Source: an uncultured bacterium (GTDB lineage: Bacteria; Cyanobacteriota; Vampirovibrionia; Gastranaerophilales; Gastranaerophilaceae). From it: a stretch of DNA of 38,205 nt. The notes beneath the pieces are model-generated. The model had not been told where the DNA came from. It was given only the letters and a program-made list of their open reading frames with translations, and searched no databases. A program made the translations under genes and the position numbers. Each line of letters begins with the position of its first letter. The first letter of the stretch is position 1. Shown one piece after another: positions 6,503 through 15,037 of the stretch. The stretch spans positions 1 through 38,205 of the forward strand of contig CASFCQ010000031.1 of assembly GCA_949293185.1 (NCBI GenBank), read 5' to 3'.

Positions 6503-9304
6503 TTAATCTCCTTTTCCGCAGCAATTTTTATATTTTTTACCGCTTCCGCACGGACAAGGGTCATTTCTTCCTATTTTTTGACCGTGATGAATCGGAGTAT
6601 TTGCAGCGGTTTCTTCTTCCTCAGAAGGAGCCTGGAATGTTTGTGCTGCTTGTGAAAGCTGTGTCTCTATTACATCATCATCGCGTCTGTTTACAATCTG
6701 TACACCAAATCTCGTTCTGTAAAGGTATTTTACTGTTTCGGATTGTATTTCATGCATCATGTTATTAAACAGGTCATAGGCTTCGCGTTTGTATTCGATA
6801 AGCGGGTCTTTTTGACCGTATGCCCTCAATCCTATACCGTCTCGCAGCATATCTATGTTGTGAAGATGGTCAATCCATTTGTTATCAACAACTCTTAATA
6901 GTATATCCTTTTCTATATGACGCATTACATTATTTTCAGAAAACGGCTCTTCGGGTTCAAAAACGGCTTCATATTGTTCCTGAATTTCGTTATAGAATCT
7001 TATTGTATCTTCTTCATGTTCTCTATATGCGTCGATAGCAAGTTTTTTGAGCTTTTCAAAAATAGATTCATAGCTTAACCCCTGAAAATCTTTTACTTCA
7101 AGATAATTAAGCTGCGGTATAAGCGAGTGGATTTCTTTGACCATACCGAGCATATCATCATATATATATTCCTGAGGATTTTGACCTGGAGAGATATAGC
7201 TTTTTATGATTCTGTCGATTTCGCACTCAATCATATAATAAATATCCGCAGTAAGGTCTTCTCCTTTGAGTACGCGTCGTCTTTGCTGATAGAATTTTTC
7301 CCTCTGGATATTCATAACATCGTCGTATTCAAGTACGCTTTTTCTTATATCAAAGTGATAGACCTCAACCTTTCTTTGAGAAGCCTCAATCTGTCTTGTA
7401 ATCAAGCCTGATTCAATTGCCATATCTTCTTCAACTTTGAGCGTATTCATAAGATTAATGATATGCTGACCGCCGAAGATTCTCATCAAATCATCTTCCA
7501 GAGAGAGGAAAAATCTTGTTGAACCAGGGTCGCCCTGTCTTGCTGCACGACCTCTTAACTGGTTATCAATACGTCTTGATTCGTGTCTTTCCGTACCTAT
7601 TACATGCAAACCGCCTGCTTTAACAACTTTTTCGTGCTCTGCTTCTGTGATTGCTTTAGCCTCTTTTAGTGCTTCATCTCTTAAATGTTCATAATCAGGA
7701 TGGTCAGGTGTAATCCCTTTTTTATCAAGTTCTTCTTTTGCAAGATATTCGGGGTTGCCGCCCAGCAGAATATCTGTACCTCTACCGGCCATGTTTGTTG
7801 CAATGGTCACAGCACCGTAACGACCTGCCTGTGCAATAATATAGGCTTCTTTTTCGTGGTGTTTTGCGTTTAAGACATTATGCGGAATATTCTTCGCTTT
7901 TAAAAGTGAAGAAAGATATTCCGATTTATCGATACTGATTGTACCGACTAAAACCGGTCTGCCAAGTTTGTGCATTTGAAGAATTTCTTCTACAACTGCT
8001 ATATACTTTTGCTTTTGGGTTTTATAAACAACATCGGGAAGGTTTATTCTGATGTCAGGTTTGTTTGTTGGAATTGTAGTTACTTCAAGATTATAAATCT
8101 TGCCGAATTCAGCTTCTTCCGTCATTGCTGTACCTGTCATACCGGCAAGTTTTGGGTAAAGTCTAAATAAGTTCTGGAAAGTAATGCTGGCAAGAGTTTG
8201 GGTTTCATCTTGAATTTCCACACCTTCTTTTGCCTCTACCGCCTGATGCAACCCGTCAGACCAGCGTCTGCCTTCCATCAAACGTCCGGTAAACTCGTCA
8301 ACAATAACGACTTCACCGTTTTTAATTACATAGTCGGTATCTTTTTGATACAATTCTTTTGCTTTCAAGGCTTGCAGCAGGTGGTGTGCATACTGTGTAT
8401 GAACATCGAACAAATCTTCAATCCCCAGCAGCTCTTCAGCTTTATCTATACCTTCTTCCGAAAGAATTACGTTTTTGTTTTTTTCATCAACCTCATAATC
8501 AAGGTCTTTTTTAAGCTGAGGTGCTATTTTTGCCATTGTTTGATACAGTTGTGCGGATTGTTCCAAACGACCGGAAATAATAAGAGGTGTTCTTGCTTCG
8601 TCAATCAAGATGGAGTCAACTTCGTCTATGATAGCGTAATTGTAAGGACGCTGTACAAGCATATCCAGGCTGCCTGCCATATTATCTCTCAGGTAGTCAA
8701 AGCCGAATTCGTTATTTGTTCCGTATGTTATATCGCAAGCATATGCAGCTCTTTTGCGTTCGAACTCGTTGGGGTCTCTGCCTTGATTTGAAAGTATAAC
8801 ACCAACGCTCAAACCGAGGAATTTATAAATTTTGCCCATCCATTCGCTGTCACGTTTTGCAAGGTAATCGTTAACGGTTATAACGTGCACACCTTTGCCT
8901 GTAAGTGCATTAAGATATGCCGGAAGTGTTGCCACAAGAGTTTTACCTTCACCTGTTCTCATTTCTGCAATATGACCGTTGTGCAGAAAAATACCGCCGA
9001 TTAATTGGACATCAAAATGGCGCATATTTAACACACGTTTGCCGGCTTCTCTGACTACAGCAAAAGCTTCCGGCAAAATTTCATCGAGGGCTTTTTTTTC
9101 AAGTTCTCTGTCTTTTTTAAAGTCTGTTGAGTATTCTCTGTTTCTTAAGTGTTCTTTAAACTCTTCTGTTTTGGCTCTTAACTCTTCATCCGTAAGCTTT
9201 TCCATTTCAGGCTCAAGCTTATTAATATGTTCAACAACGGGCATCATCTTTTTAACTTTTTTCTGGTTAGGATCGCCCAAAAGCTTTAAAAGTAAATCTA
9301 TCAT
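6503..9304 (-). CDS. secA: Preprotein translocase ATPase SecA
   Basis: Motor ATPase that drives unfolded proteins through SecYEG at the inner membrane. The 933 aa product shows Walker A MRTGEGKT (about residues 115-122), the DEVDSILIDEARTPLIISG Walker B/DEAD region, GMTGTA, and NMAGRGTDILLGGNPE plus GTERHESRRIDNQLRGRAARQGDPG in the second motor domain. The extreme C-terminus has a SEC-C zinc motif (CPCGSGKKYKNCC, about 917-929), which binds SecB or ribosomes in other bacteria. The ATG at 9304 gives the family-like start MIDLLLKLLGDPNQKKV; AGGAA lies 10 nt upstream. An upstream TTG at 9322 would overlap that site. The operon in this window would need this Sec route for its prepilins. Confidence 0.97.
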   Translation of the reverse strand: MIDLLLKLLGDPNQKKVKKMMPVVEHINKLEPEMEKLTDEELRAKTEEFKEHLRNREYSTDFKKDRELEKKALDEILPEAFAVVREAGKRVLNMRHFDVQLIGGIFLHNGHIAEMRTGEGKTLVATLPAYLNALTGKGVHVITVNDYLAKRDSEWMGKIYKFLGLSVGVILSNQGRDPNEFERKRAAYACDITYGTNNEFGFDYLRDNMAGSLDMLVQRPYNYAIIDEVDSILIDEARTPLIISGRLEQSAQLYQTMAKIAPQLKKDLDYEVDEKNKNVILSEEGIDKAEELLGIEDLFDVHTQYAHHLLQALKAKELYQKDTDYVIKNGEVVIVDEFTGRLMEGRRWSDGLHQAVEAKEGVEIQDETQTLASITFQNLFRLYPKLAGMTGTAMTEEAEFGKIYNLEVTTIPTNKPDIRINLPDVVYKTQKQKYIAVVEEILQMHKLGRPVLVGTISIDKSEYLSSLLKAKNIPHNVLNAKHHEKEAYIIAQAGRYGAVTIATNMAGRGTDILLGGNPEYLAKEELDKKGITPDHPDYEHLRDEALKEAKAITEAEHEKVVKAGGLHVIGTERHESRRIDNQLRGRAARQGDPGSTRFFLSLEDDLMRIFGGQHIINLMNTLKVEEDMAIESGLITRQIEASQRKVEVYHFDIRKSVLEYDDVMNIQREKFYQQRRRVLKGEDLTADIYYMIECEIDRIIKSYISPGQNPQEYIYDDMLGMVKEIHSLIPQLNYLEVKDFQGLSYESIFEKLKKLAIDAYREHEEDTIRFYNEIQEQYEAVFEPEEPFSENNVMRHIEKDILLRVVDNKWIDHLHNIDMLRDGIGLRAYGQKDPLIEYKREAYDLFNNMMHEIQSETVKYLYRTRFGVQIVNRRDDDVIETQLSQAAQTFQAPSEEEETAANTPIHHGQKIGRNDPCPCGSGKKYKNCCGKGD

Positions 9305-9333
9305 TATATAAAAATTCCTCAAGTCTAATTAAT

Positions 9334-9342
9334 TTTATACCA
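9334..9342 (-). promoter_or_regulatory. Extended -10 promoter of secA
   Basis: The minus strand reads TGG-TATAAA (complement of 9342-9334), an extended -10 element about 30 nt upstream of the secA ATG. No convincing -35 is visible, as is usual for extended -10 promoters. Confidence 0.45.
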
Positions 9343-9379
9343 ATTTTACCATGCACAAAGAATTTTGCACATAAAATGT

Positions 9380-9640
9380 TCGAGAAAAATTCGTGATAAG
9401 ACTCTGTCGAACAAAAGCAGCCCGTGGCCGGTTTTGAAAGAGAAGAGTGACGTGAACAAATTTTTTGACAAAGCGAACAGTAGAGCGTAAGCGATACTTG
9501 TGAGCCTGTCACCGAAACTTAACGAAGTTAAGTGTAGGCGAGTAACACCTTGAAAAGGTGAGTTTTTGAGCTTCAAAAGCTCGAAGCTCAAAGACGACAC
9601 TAGATTAAAAAACTTATCATAAAGCATTAGAACTTTACGG
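9380..9640. repeat. Structured intergenic stretch with three consecutive hairpins
   Basis: About 260 bp without a credible gene. It is richer in G+C than its surroundings and holds successive perfect inverted repeats: ACTTAAC/GTTAAGT (about 9517-9532), CACCTT/AAGGTG (about 9546-9560) and GAGCTT/AAGCTC (about 9568-9582), the last followed by another GAAGCTC. The word TGTAGGCGAG (about 9532-9541) also occurs in the repeat cluster at 24429-24438. Frames of 81-104 codons cross this region on the minus strand, but they look like chance frames through a repeat. It may be a dispersed repeat or a structured RNA. Confidence 0.45.
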
Positions 9641-9650
9641 CTATTTGAAA

Positions 9651-9680
9651 TTGACAACAATGTTTAAAAATTGTTATAAT
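9651..9680 (+). promoter_or_regulatory. Sigma-70-type promoter
   Basis: TTGACA (9651-9656) and TATAAT (9675-9680), both perfect, are separated by 18 nt. This is the strongest promoter match in the window. It drives the membrane protein gene at 9713. Confidence 0.85.
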
Positions 9681-9712
9681 TTGATATTATGAGCTAAAAA
9701 CGGAGTAAAAAA

Positions 9713-10192
9713 ATGAAAAAAAATATACTTATCGGTTTAGGTGTTTTGCTGGCAGTTGTTATAATTGCTGTTGCCGTCTGCGGACTGTATTTATACCATA
9801 TTAACAACCCCAAAGGCTGTGTAAGTCTTGAATACTCTAACTATCCGCCGGGATTTGAAATTACAGAAGATACTCCTTATGATTTTTCAAGTCCGGAAGT
9901 ACAAAAAATTATAAATGTAAAAAACAGTTGTGTTGCGGTAGTTACCGGTAAAGACTCTTCTGTTGATGAATGCAGTGCTGTAAATAACTTGATGGAGTCA
10001 ATTTATGTACTTGCCCAAAACGCAAGCAATACAAAAAAAGAATCAGATAAACAATATGTTCTTAATGACATAGAAAAAATCAAACAAGATATAAAAGGTG
10101 TTGATAAGGCTTCTTGCCAGGCAGAATATGATGAATTACAAAAAGCATTTTCATCAATAGAACAAACTTTTAAATCAAAAACTACAAAATAG
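9713..10192 (+). CDS. Membrane-anchored protein of unknown function, 159 aa
   Basis: The N-terminus MKKNILIGLGVLLAVVIIA continues as a single hydrophobic segment to about residue 27, then an outward-facing soluble region follows. Cys-containing short segments (GCVSLEY, KNSCVAV, DECSAV, KASCQAEY) suggest two disulfides if the domain is outside the cytoplasm. The C-terminal half is Lys/Glu/Gln-rich and helical. A lipobox is not present: Cys23 is preceded by VAV. GGAG lies 8 nt before the ATG and a near-perfect promoter lies just upstream, so expression may be strong. I recognise no family. The helicase gene downstream has its own -10 box. Confidence 0.75.
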   Translation: MKKNILIGLGVLLAVVIIAVAVCGLYLYHINNPKGCVSLEYSNYPPGFEITEDTPYDFSSPEVQKIINVKNSCVAVVTGKDSSVDECSAVNNLMESIYVLAQNASNTKKESDKQYVLNDIEKIKQDIKGVDKASCQAEYDELQKAFSSIEQTFKSKTTK

Positions 10193-10221
10193 TTCAAAAC
10201 TGTTATTTCTGTGGCATTATA

Positions 10222-10227
10222 TATAAT
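10222..10227 (+). promoter_or_regulatory. -10 box of the helicase gene
   Basis: TATAAT at 10222-10227 lies 25 nt upstream of the ATG at 10253, placing a start site near 10234. A weak GGAAAA lies before the start codon. Confidence 0.5.
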
Positions 10228-10252
10228 AGACAATAAATAAGTTGGAAAATAT

Positions 10253-12559
10253 ATGCCCGAATATAAATTTGATTTTAAGCTTGATGATTTTCAAGAAGAA
10301 GCGTTGTTTCATATAAACAACGGCAAGAGTGTTGTTGTCTGCGCCCCGACAGGAGCAGGGAAGACTTGTATTGCTCAAATGGCAATACATAAGGCTCTTA
10401 ATGAAGGACACAGAATATTTTACACAACACCTCTAAAAGCGCTGTCCAACCAAAAATACAGTGATTTTTCAGAAAAATACGGAACGGATAAAGTCGGGCT
10501 TTTAACCGGCGACACTTCAATAAATCGTAATGCTCAGATTGTCGTTATGACTACCGAAGTATTTAGAAACATGCTCTACGGAACAAACTTCGGCTCGGTA
10601 TCTGACAACCTGAAAGATGTGCGCTATGTCGTACTGGATGAAGTTCATTATATGAACGATGAACAAAGAGGCACGGTCTGGGAAGAAAGTATAATTTATT
10701 GTCCTACAAATGTACAAATTATTGCGCTTTCAGCAACTGTCGCCAATTCCCAACAGCTTACGGACTGGATTAATACGGTGCATTCACGTACTGAACTTGT
10801 TTATACCGACTTCCGTCCTGTTCCTTTAAGGTATTATTATTACGATTCTTCAAAACCAAATGACATCCTGCCTTTGCTTACACCTGACGGGAAGTTAAAC
10901 AAAAAAATCAAACCCGAATCAAAAGCAAAGTATTTCGGCAGACGCGGCAAAATGCCTCAACGACAGGTAGCAAAGGATGTTGTTTCTATATTGCACAAAA
11001 AAAATATGCTTCCGGCTATATATTTCACATTTTCACGTAAAAAATGCGATGAACAGATGGAAAAATGCGCCGGACTCTGTCTGACAACTCCGGACGAACA
11101 AAAAGAAATTAAAAAAATTGTCGATGACTATCTTGCAGAAAATCCATATCTTTACAACAACAAACATCTTGAATACGTACTTTGCGGTGTTGCATCCCAC
11201 CATGCCGGACTTTTGCCGGGGTGGAAAGTGCTTGTTGAAAAATTATTTCAAAAAGGTTTAATAAAAGTTGTCTTCGCAACGGAAACTCTTGCTGCAGGCA
11301 TAAACATGCCTGCCCGCTCTACTGTAATCAGTGCGGTTTCAAAACGTACGGATTCAGGACACAGAATGCTTACCCCGAGCGAATTCTTGCAAATGTCAGG
11401 TCGTGCGGGACGACGCGGAATGGATGAAATCGGCTATGTAACAATCATCGGTACTGCTTTTCAATCCCCTGAGGAAGTAGCGGAACTTGTCACAAGTGAC
11501 GCAAACCCGTTAGAAAGCAGATTCTCACCGACATATTCAATGGTTGTAAACCTTTTGCAACGCTTTACGCTGGATGAAGCAAAAGAGCTTATTTTAAAGA
11601 GTTTCGGATATTATTCATCTACAACAAGGCTTACTCCTTTAATGAAGCAGCAGCAGGAGCTTAATAATGAAATAGAAACCTTCAAAGCTTTTAAATGTCC
11701 TTTTGGAAGAACTTCAAAGGATATGTTTGAATACAACAAATTGCGCAACACATACGTTGAACAGAGAAAAACCGTCAAAGTACTGCGCAAACAAATTAAC
11801 AAGAAAAACCCGGACAATGTAGAATATTTTAAAAATTTCGAAACACAAACAAAAGACCTTTTGCACAAAGTCCAGTCTTATCAATGCGATACCTGCAAAC
11901 TGTATAGAAAGCACATGAAACAGACAGAACTTTTAGACCGTTTTCAAAAACGTGCAGACAAACTGGAAAAAACAATAGAATACGAAAAAGACATTTACTG
12001 GCGTAAATTTTTAAATCACACTTATGCACTTCAAAAAGCAGGATATCTTGAAAATAATTACCCTAACGAAAAAGGGCTAACAATAGGAGCAATCCGTGCG
12101 GAAAACGAACTGTTCCTTGCCGAGATAATATTCAGCGGGGTGCTTGATACGCTTAAAGTTGATGAGCTTGCTTCCGTAATATGTGCAATAACAACAGAAG
12201 ATTTAAGAGCCGATGTTTATCCCGAAATACCCATAAGCAAAGGTACAAGAAAAGCACTGAATAAAATAAAAGATATCAGAAGACGGCTCACAATACTGCA
12301 GCGTGACTGCGATATCGAAACAGAAATGTATATTAATTCATATTACTCACCGCTTATTGAATACTGGGTAAACGGTGGAGAATGGGAAGAATTAGTTGAA
12401 CAAGTACCATCAGGCGAGGGGGATGTTGTACGCTGCTTTAAACGGACAATTGATGTATTAAGGCAGCTCACGGTTATCCCTAACGTATCAGATGAACTTG
12501 TGCAAAACGCACGTGCGGCAATTGATGCAATAAACCGCTCACCGATTGATATTGATTAA
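10253..12559 (+). CDS. Ski2/Mtr4-like DEVH-box RNA helicase
   Basis: Superfamily 2 ATP-dependent helicase expected to unwind RNA, perhaps in RNA decay. The 768 aa protein shows motif I APTGAGKT (residues 31-38), motif Ia TTPLKALSNQKY, motif II DEVH (129-132), motif III SAT (in IALSATVAN), motif V FATETLAAGINMPA and motif VI QMSGRAGRRGMD. The C-terminal third, with long helices (about residues 450-600) then a DSHCT-like domain ending LRQLTVIPNVSD, matches the Ski2/Dob1/HelY type rather than RecQ or DEAD-box proteins. Cys-x-x-Cys at CDTCK may bind metal. It stands alone on the plus strand and converges with ruvA. Related proteins are known from cyanobacteria and actinobacteria. Confidence 0.88.
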   Translation: MPEYKFDFKLDDFQEEALFHINNGKSVVVCAPTGAGKTCIAQMAIHKALNEGHRIFYTTPLKALSNQKYSDFSEKYGTDKVGLLTGDTSINRNAQIVVMTTEVFRNMLYGTNFGSVSDNLKDVRYVVLDEVHYMNDEQRGTVWEESIIYCPTNVQIIALSATVANSQQLTDWINTVHSRTELVYTDFRPVPLRYYYYDSSKPNDILPLLTPDGKLNKKIKPESKAKYFGRRGKMPQRQVAKDVVSILHKKNMLPAIYFTFSRKKCDEQMEKCAGLCLTTPDEQKEIKKIVDDYLAENPYLYNNKHLEYVLCGVASHHAGLLPGWKVLVEKLFQKGLIKVVFATETLAAGINMPARSTVISAVSKRTDSGHRMLTPSEFLQMSGRAGRRGMDEIGYVTIIGTAFQSPEEVAELVTSDANPLESRFSPTYSMVVNLLQRFTLDEAKELILKSFGYYSSTTRLTPLMKQQQELNNEIETFKAFKCPFGRTSKDMFEYNKLRNTYVEQRKTVKVLRKQINKKNPDNVEYFKNFETQTKDLLHKVQSYQCDTCKLYRKHMKQTELLDRFQKRADKLEKTIEYEKDIYWRKFLNHTYALQKAGYLENNYPNEKGLTIGAIRAENELFLAEIIFSGVLDTLKVDELASVICAITTEDLRADVYPEIPISKGTRKALNKIKDIRRRLTILQRDCDIETEMYINSYYSPLIEYWVNGGEWEELVEQVPSGEGDVVRCFKRTIDVLRQLTVIPNVSDELVQNARAAIDAINRSPIDID

Positions 12560-12617
12560 ATTTTGTATTATCACATACAGCAAATACAATCAGGTTATGC
12601 AACTAAGATAAATGTGC

Positions 12618-12662
12618 TGAGCTGTCAACAAATAAAAAATTAATCCTGCGACAGACAGCTCA
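12618..12662. other. Inverted repeat between convergent helicase and ruvA genes
   Basis: TGAGCTGTC (12618-12626) is inverted as GACAGCTCA (12654-12662), a 9-bp stem with a 27-nt loop that includes the ruvA stop. No T-run follows on either strand, so it is not a clear intrinsic terminator, but no other terminator is visible between these two genes. Confidence 0.35.
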
Positions 12663-13281
12663 ATGCTTCTTTTAGAATATCTTCAGAAGAATCTTTTTTA
12701 TCAACAACCTTGCAGGCATGTTTTATGGCAGCTTTGGCTTCCTGAACAGAATATCCCAGCGATAAAAGTACAGCCTGAACTTCATTCAACGCCTCTGATG
12801 AAACATCAGAAACAGCAGAATCATCTGCAACATCAGATATATCAAGCGGTGAATTTTTCTGCCAGTTGATGAGCTTGTCTTTAAGTTCCAGTATAATTTT
12901 TTGGGCAAGTTTTGGTCCAACGCCTTTTGCTCTGGAAAGTTCTTTGTAATCACCCTTTATAACAACGGAAATCAAATCACATCCGGAGAATTCATCAAGC
13001 AGCACAAGAGCAACCTTCATCCCTACGCCGGAAACGGTCATTAAAATATTGAATATATCTCTGTCTTCTTTATTTAAAAATCCGCACAAAGTCATCGCAT
13101 CTTCACGATGAATGAGAGTCGTATAAACCTTTGTATCAGTGCCTTCTGTTCCTGCGGCAGCAACTGTTCTGCCTGTTGTGTTAATTAGATAGCCTATATT
13201 GTTGCATTCAACAACAAACGATGCTGCACCTGCGATATTGTTTTGTTTTGATATAATTTTGCCTTTAATATAATCAAACAT
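12640..13281 (-). CDS. ruvA: Holliday junction branch-migration protein RuvA
   Basis: Binds four-way junctions and recruits the RuvB motor during recombination repair. The 213 aa protein has the N-terminal OB domain starting MFDYIKGKI and including IHREDAMTLCGFLNKEDRDIFN, then helix-hairpin-helix repeats (VSGVGMKVAL and AKGVGPKLAQKIILELKDKL). An acidic linker (about residues 145-160) precedes the C-terminal domain III that contacts RuvB (VLLSLGYSVQEAKAAI). The ATG overlaps the last base of the bioB TGA stop (TGATG), so translation is probably coupled to bioB. RuvB and RuvC are not in the window. Confidence 0.95.
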   Translation of the reverse strand: MFDYIKGKIISKQNNIAGAASFVVECNNIGYLINTTGRTVAAAGTEGTDTKVYTTLIHREDAMTLCGFLNKEDRDIFNILMTVSGVGMKVALVLLDEFSGCDLISVVIKGDYKELSRAKGVGPKLAQKIILELKDKLINWQKNSPLDISDVADDSAVSDVSSEALNEVQAVLLSLGYSVQEAKAAIKHACKVVDKKDSSEDILKEALSCLSQD

Positions 13282-14189
13282 CAGATAATCTTCTTTCCTA
13301 AATTTTGAACCATTTCAATATCTTGTTTTGGGTTTGCTCCTATGGTAGTCAGATAATTTCCCACCATAAGTCCTTCAACTGAAATCGTAAGAGCAATTTC
13401 CTGATATTCTCTGCTCAGGCGCATTCTGCCTCCGCATAATCTGACAACAGATTTTGGATTCGCAATTTTTATAACTGCCATTGTACGCAGGATATTTTCT
13501 TCGTCAATTTTATCAATATAACTTTCAAACGGAGTATGGGCTATCGGCATAAGAATATTTATCGGTATAGAATCAGGCTGTATTTCAGATAAAATCATTG
13601 CCATTTCTACACGCTGTTCCGGTGTTTCTCCCATACCGAGGATTACACCGCAGCATAGTTCCATTCCGTATTTTTTAACGAGCCTGCAGGTGTTTATCCT
13701 TTCTTCAAAAGAATGTGTTGTGCAAACTTCGGGATAATAACTTCTTGATGTATTAATATTGTGATGAAAACGTTTTAAACCGGCTTGGGCAAGTTTTTTT
13801 GCCTGTTCCTCATTTAAAATTCCAATGGACGCACAACTTTGAAGCCCTTCTATTTTATTTATTTCCCCTATCATTTCAAGCATTTTATCAAAATCGCTTT
13901 CATCAGGGGTTTTGCCGGATGTAACTATTGCAAACCTCGTTGCTTTATATGTTAGTGCATCTTTTGCGGCACTTTTTACATCTTCCGTATCAACAAGCGG
14001 AAACGAATCTATCTCTGTATTGTAATGCGAGCTTTGTGCGCAGTATTTGCAGTTCTGGGAACATTTACCGTTCCTTGCGTTTATAAGAGAACAAAACTCC
14101 ACCTCGTCTTTTACATACATTCGGGAGATATTAAAAAGCTCCTGCAAGTCTAAATTATATAGTCTTATTAGTTCCTCTTTATCAAGCAT
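13281..14189 (-). CDS. bioB: Biotin synthase
   Basis: Radical SAM enzyme that inserts sulfur into dethiobiotin, the last step of biotin synthesis. The 302 aa protein carries the Cys43-x3-Cys47-x2-Cys50 cluster motif (CSQNCKYCAQSSHY) that binds the radical SAM [4Fe-4S] cluster. It also has the BioB signatures HHNINTSRSYYPEVCTTH, CCGVILGMGE and ILMPIAHTPFE. The basic RLCGGRMRLSRE contains the Arg ligand region of the [2Fe-2S] sulfur donor. The start at 14189 is chosen because a -10 element ends 8 nt upstream; upstream codons would lie in the promoter and terminator. No other biotin gene is nearby, and the downstream partner is ruvA with a one-base overlap. Confidence 0.94.
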   Translation of the reverse strand: MLDKEELIRLYNLDLQELFNISRMYVKDEVEFCSLINARNGKCSQNCKYCAQSSHYNTEIDSFPLVDTEDVKSAAKDALTYKATRFAIVTSGKTPDESDFDKMLEMIGEINKIEGLQSCASIGILNEEQAKKLAQAGLKRFHHNINTSRSYYPEVCTTHSFEERINTCRLVKKYGMELCCGVILGMGETPEQRVEMAMILSEIQPDSIPINILMPIAHTPFESYIDKIDEENILRTMAVIKIANPKSVVRLCGGRMRLSREYQEIALTISVEGLMVGNYLTTIGANPKQDIEMVQNLGKKII

Positions 14190-14197
14190 AACAACAT

Positions 14198-14206
14198 GAT
14201 ATAACA
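14198..14206 (-). promoter_or_regulatory. Extended -10 promoter of bioB, embedded in a terminator
   Basis: On the minus strand TGT-TATATC (complement of 14206-14198) forms an extended -10 element, with TTAACA 16 nt further upstream inside the terminator loop. The start site would fall within about two bases of the bioB ATG (14189), giving an almost leaderless mRNA. No Shine-Dalgarno is present. Confidence 0.45.
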
Positions 14207-14238
14207 AAAAAGCGGACTTTGTTAAATGTCCGCTTTTT
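14206..14238 (-). terminator. Intrinsic terminator of the LEA-like gene
   Basis: A stem of AAAAAGCGGAC with GTCCGCTTTTT (arms 14207-14217 and 14228-14238, 10-nt loop) is followed on the minus strand by a T-run. It ends transcription of the gene at 14262-14915. The A/T flanks are symmetrical, so it could work in either direction. Confidence 0.85.
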
Positions 14239-14261
14239 CTTCTATATATTTATGTCAGTAT

Positions 14262-14915
14262 TTATTTTACGCTGTCTGCAACCTGTTGCGCAGCTTCTTT
14301 TTTCATATTGGAAAGAAACGTTTTAATTTCGCTAAAAAAGCCGACAACTTTATCTTTTACCCAGTTAAAAGCCTGTTTTGTATAATTCCAGGTTGTTGTA
14401 ACACCTTTTTTTAAGAATTCGCCTGTTTTTTTGAAAAAGCCTGCAGCTTCGTTTTTAATATTTTGTGCTGTTTCGGAGTTTGCAATTTTTTCTTTTACGT
14501 CATCTTTAACCTGTTTAGCTTTGTCTTTTAATGCATCAACACCATCATCCAATTTATCTTTAACATCATCTGCTGCATCTTTAATTTTTTCTTTAAGCGG
14601 TTCAGATTTTTCTTTTAATGTTTCTACCCCTTCAGTAACCGTATTTTTTACTTTATCAGCTGTGTTTTTCGCTTTGTTTCCAACAGTTGCGCCAAAATCA
14701 GCTACATTAGATACTAAAGAAGTTTTCAACGGTGTAAACATATCTTTTAATGTTTTAAAAACACCTGCAATATTTTTTCTGTATACTATAGCACCGGTAA
14801 TAGCTGCCGCAGTGCCTATACCTGCTCCGATATATGCTGCTGTGCGTTTTGTATTAGTTTTTTTAACGGGTTGTTGTCCGAATGCTACATTTGAATTTAC
14901 CGAACCTACTGACAT
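14262..14915 (-). CDS. LEA-like amphipathic repeat protein with FG leader and glycine-zipper helix
   Basis: The 217 aa protein begins MSVGSVNSNVAFGQQPVKK. A hydrophobic glycine-zipper helix follows (about residues 28-45, GAGIGTAAAITGAIVY), and then a long Lys/Asp/Val-rich helical region (about 75-160) built of 11-residue-like units such as KEKIKDAADDVKDKL and KDKAKQVKDDVKEKI, as in LEA group 4 or apolipoprotein-like proteins. The C-terminal part is basic with aromatic patches (TWNYTKQAFNWVKDKV). The ATG at 14915 has AGGAGA 10 nt upstream; an earlier frame start lacks a site. A role in membrane or stress protection is only a guess. The short N-terminal FG motif resembles leaders I associate with Gastranaerophilales proteins. 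It has its own terminator at 14206. Confidence 0.8.
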   Translation of the reverse strand: MSVGSVNSNVAFGQQPVKKTNTKRTAAYIGAGIGTAAAITGAIVYRKNIAGVFKTLKDMFTPLKTSLVSNVADFGATVGNKAKNTADKVKNTVTEGVETLKEKSEPLKEKIKDAADDVKDKLDDGVDALKDKAKQVKDDVKEKIANSETAQNIKNEAAGFFKKTGEFLKKGVTTTWNYTKQAFNWVKDKVVGFFSEIKTFLSNMKKEAAQQVADSVK

Positions 14916-14999
14916 AATAAAAAATCTCCTATTTCTTACACTTCTGTTCATGTAAAGTAATCCGGAAATTCATTTTTGACAAAATAAACCGTTTTATTA

Positions 15000-15014
15000 C
15001 AATTTCGTTACAAA
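15000..15014 (-). promoter_or_regulatory. 15-bp motif shared with the prepilin operon upstream region
   Basis: The minus strand reads TTTGTAACGAAATTG, 84 nt before the LEA-like ATG. The same 15 bases occur on the same strand at 37760-37774, 82 nt before the first prepilin ATG. The matched position relative to the start suggests a shared promoter element or regulator site. Confidence 0.35.
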
Positions 15015-15037
15015 GTTTTAAAAATAAAAAGTACCGG

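Noticed and set aside
9267-9660. Overlapping minus-strand frames of 81 and 104 codons upstream of secA
   Set aside because: They cross the hairpin stretch and the secA promoter, have no site for ribosomes and no recognisable protein features.
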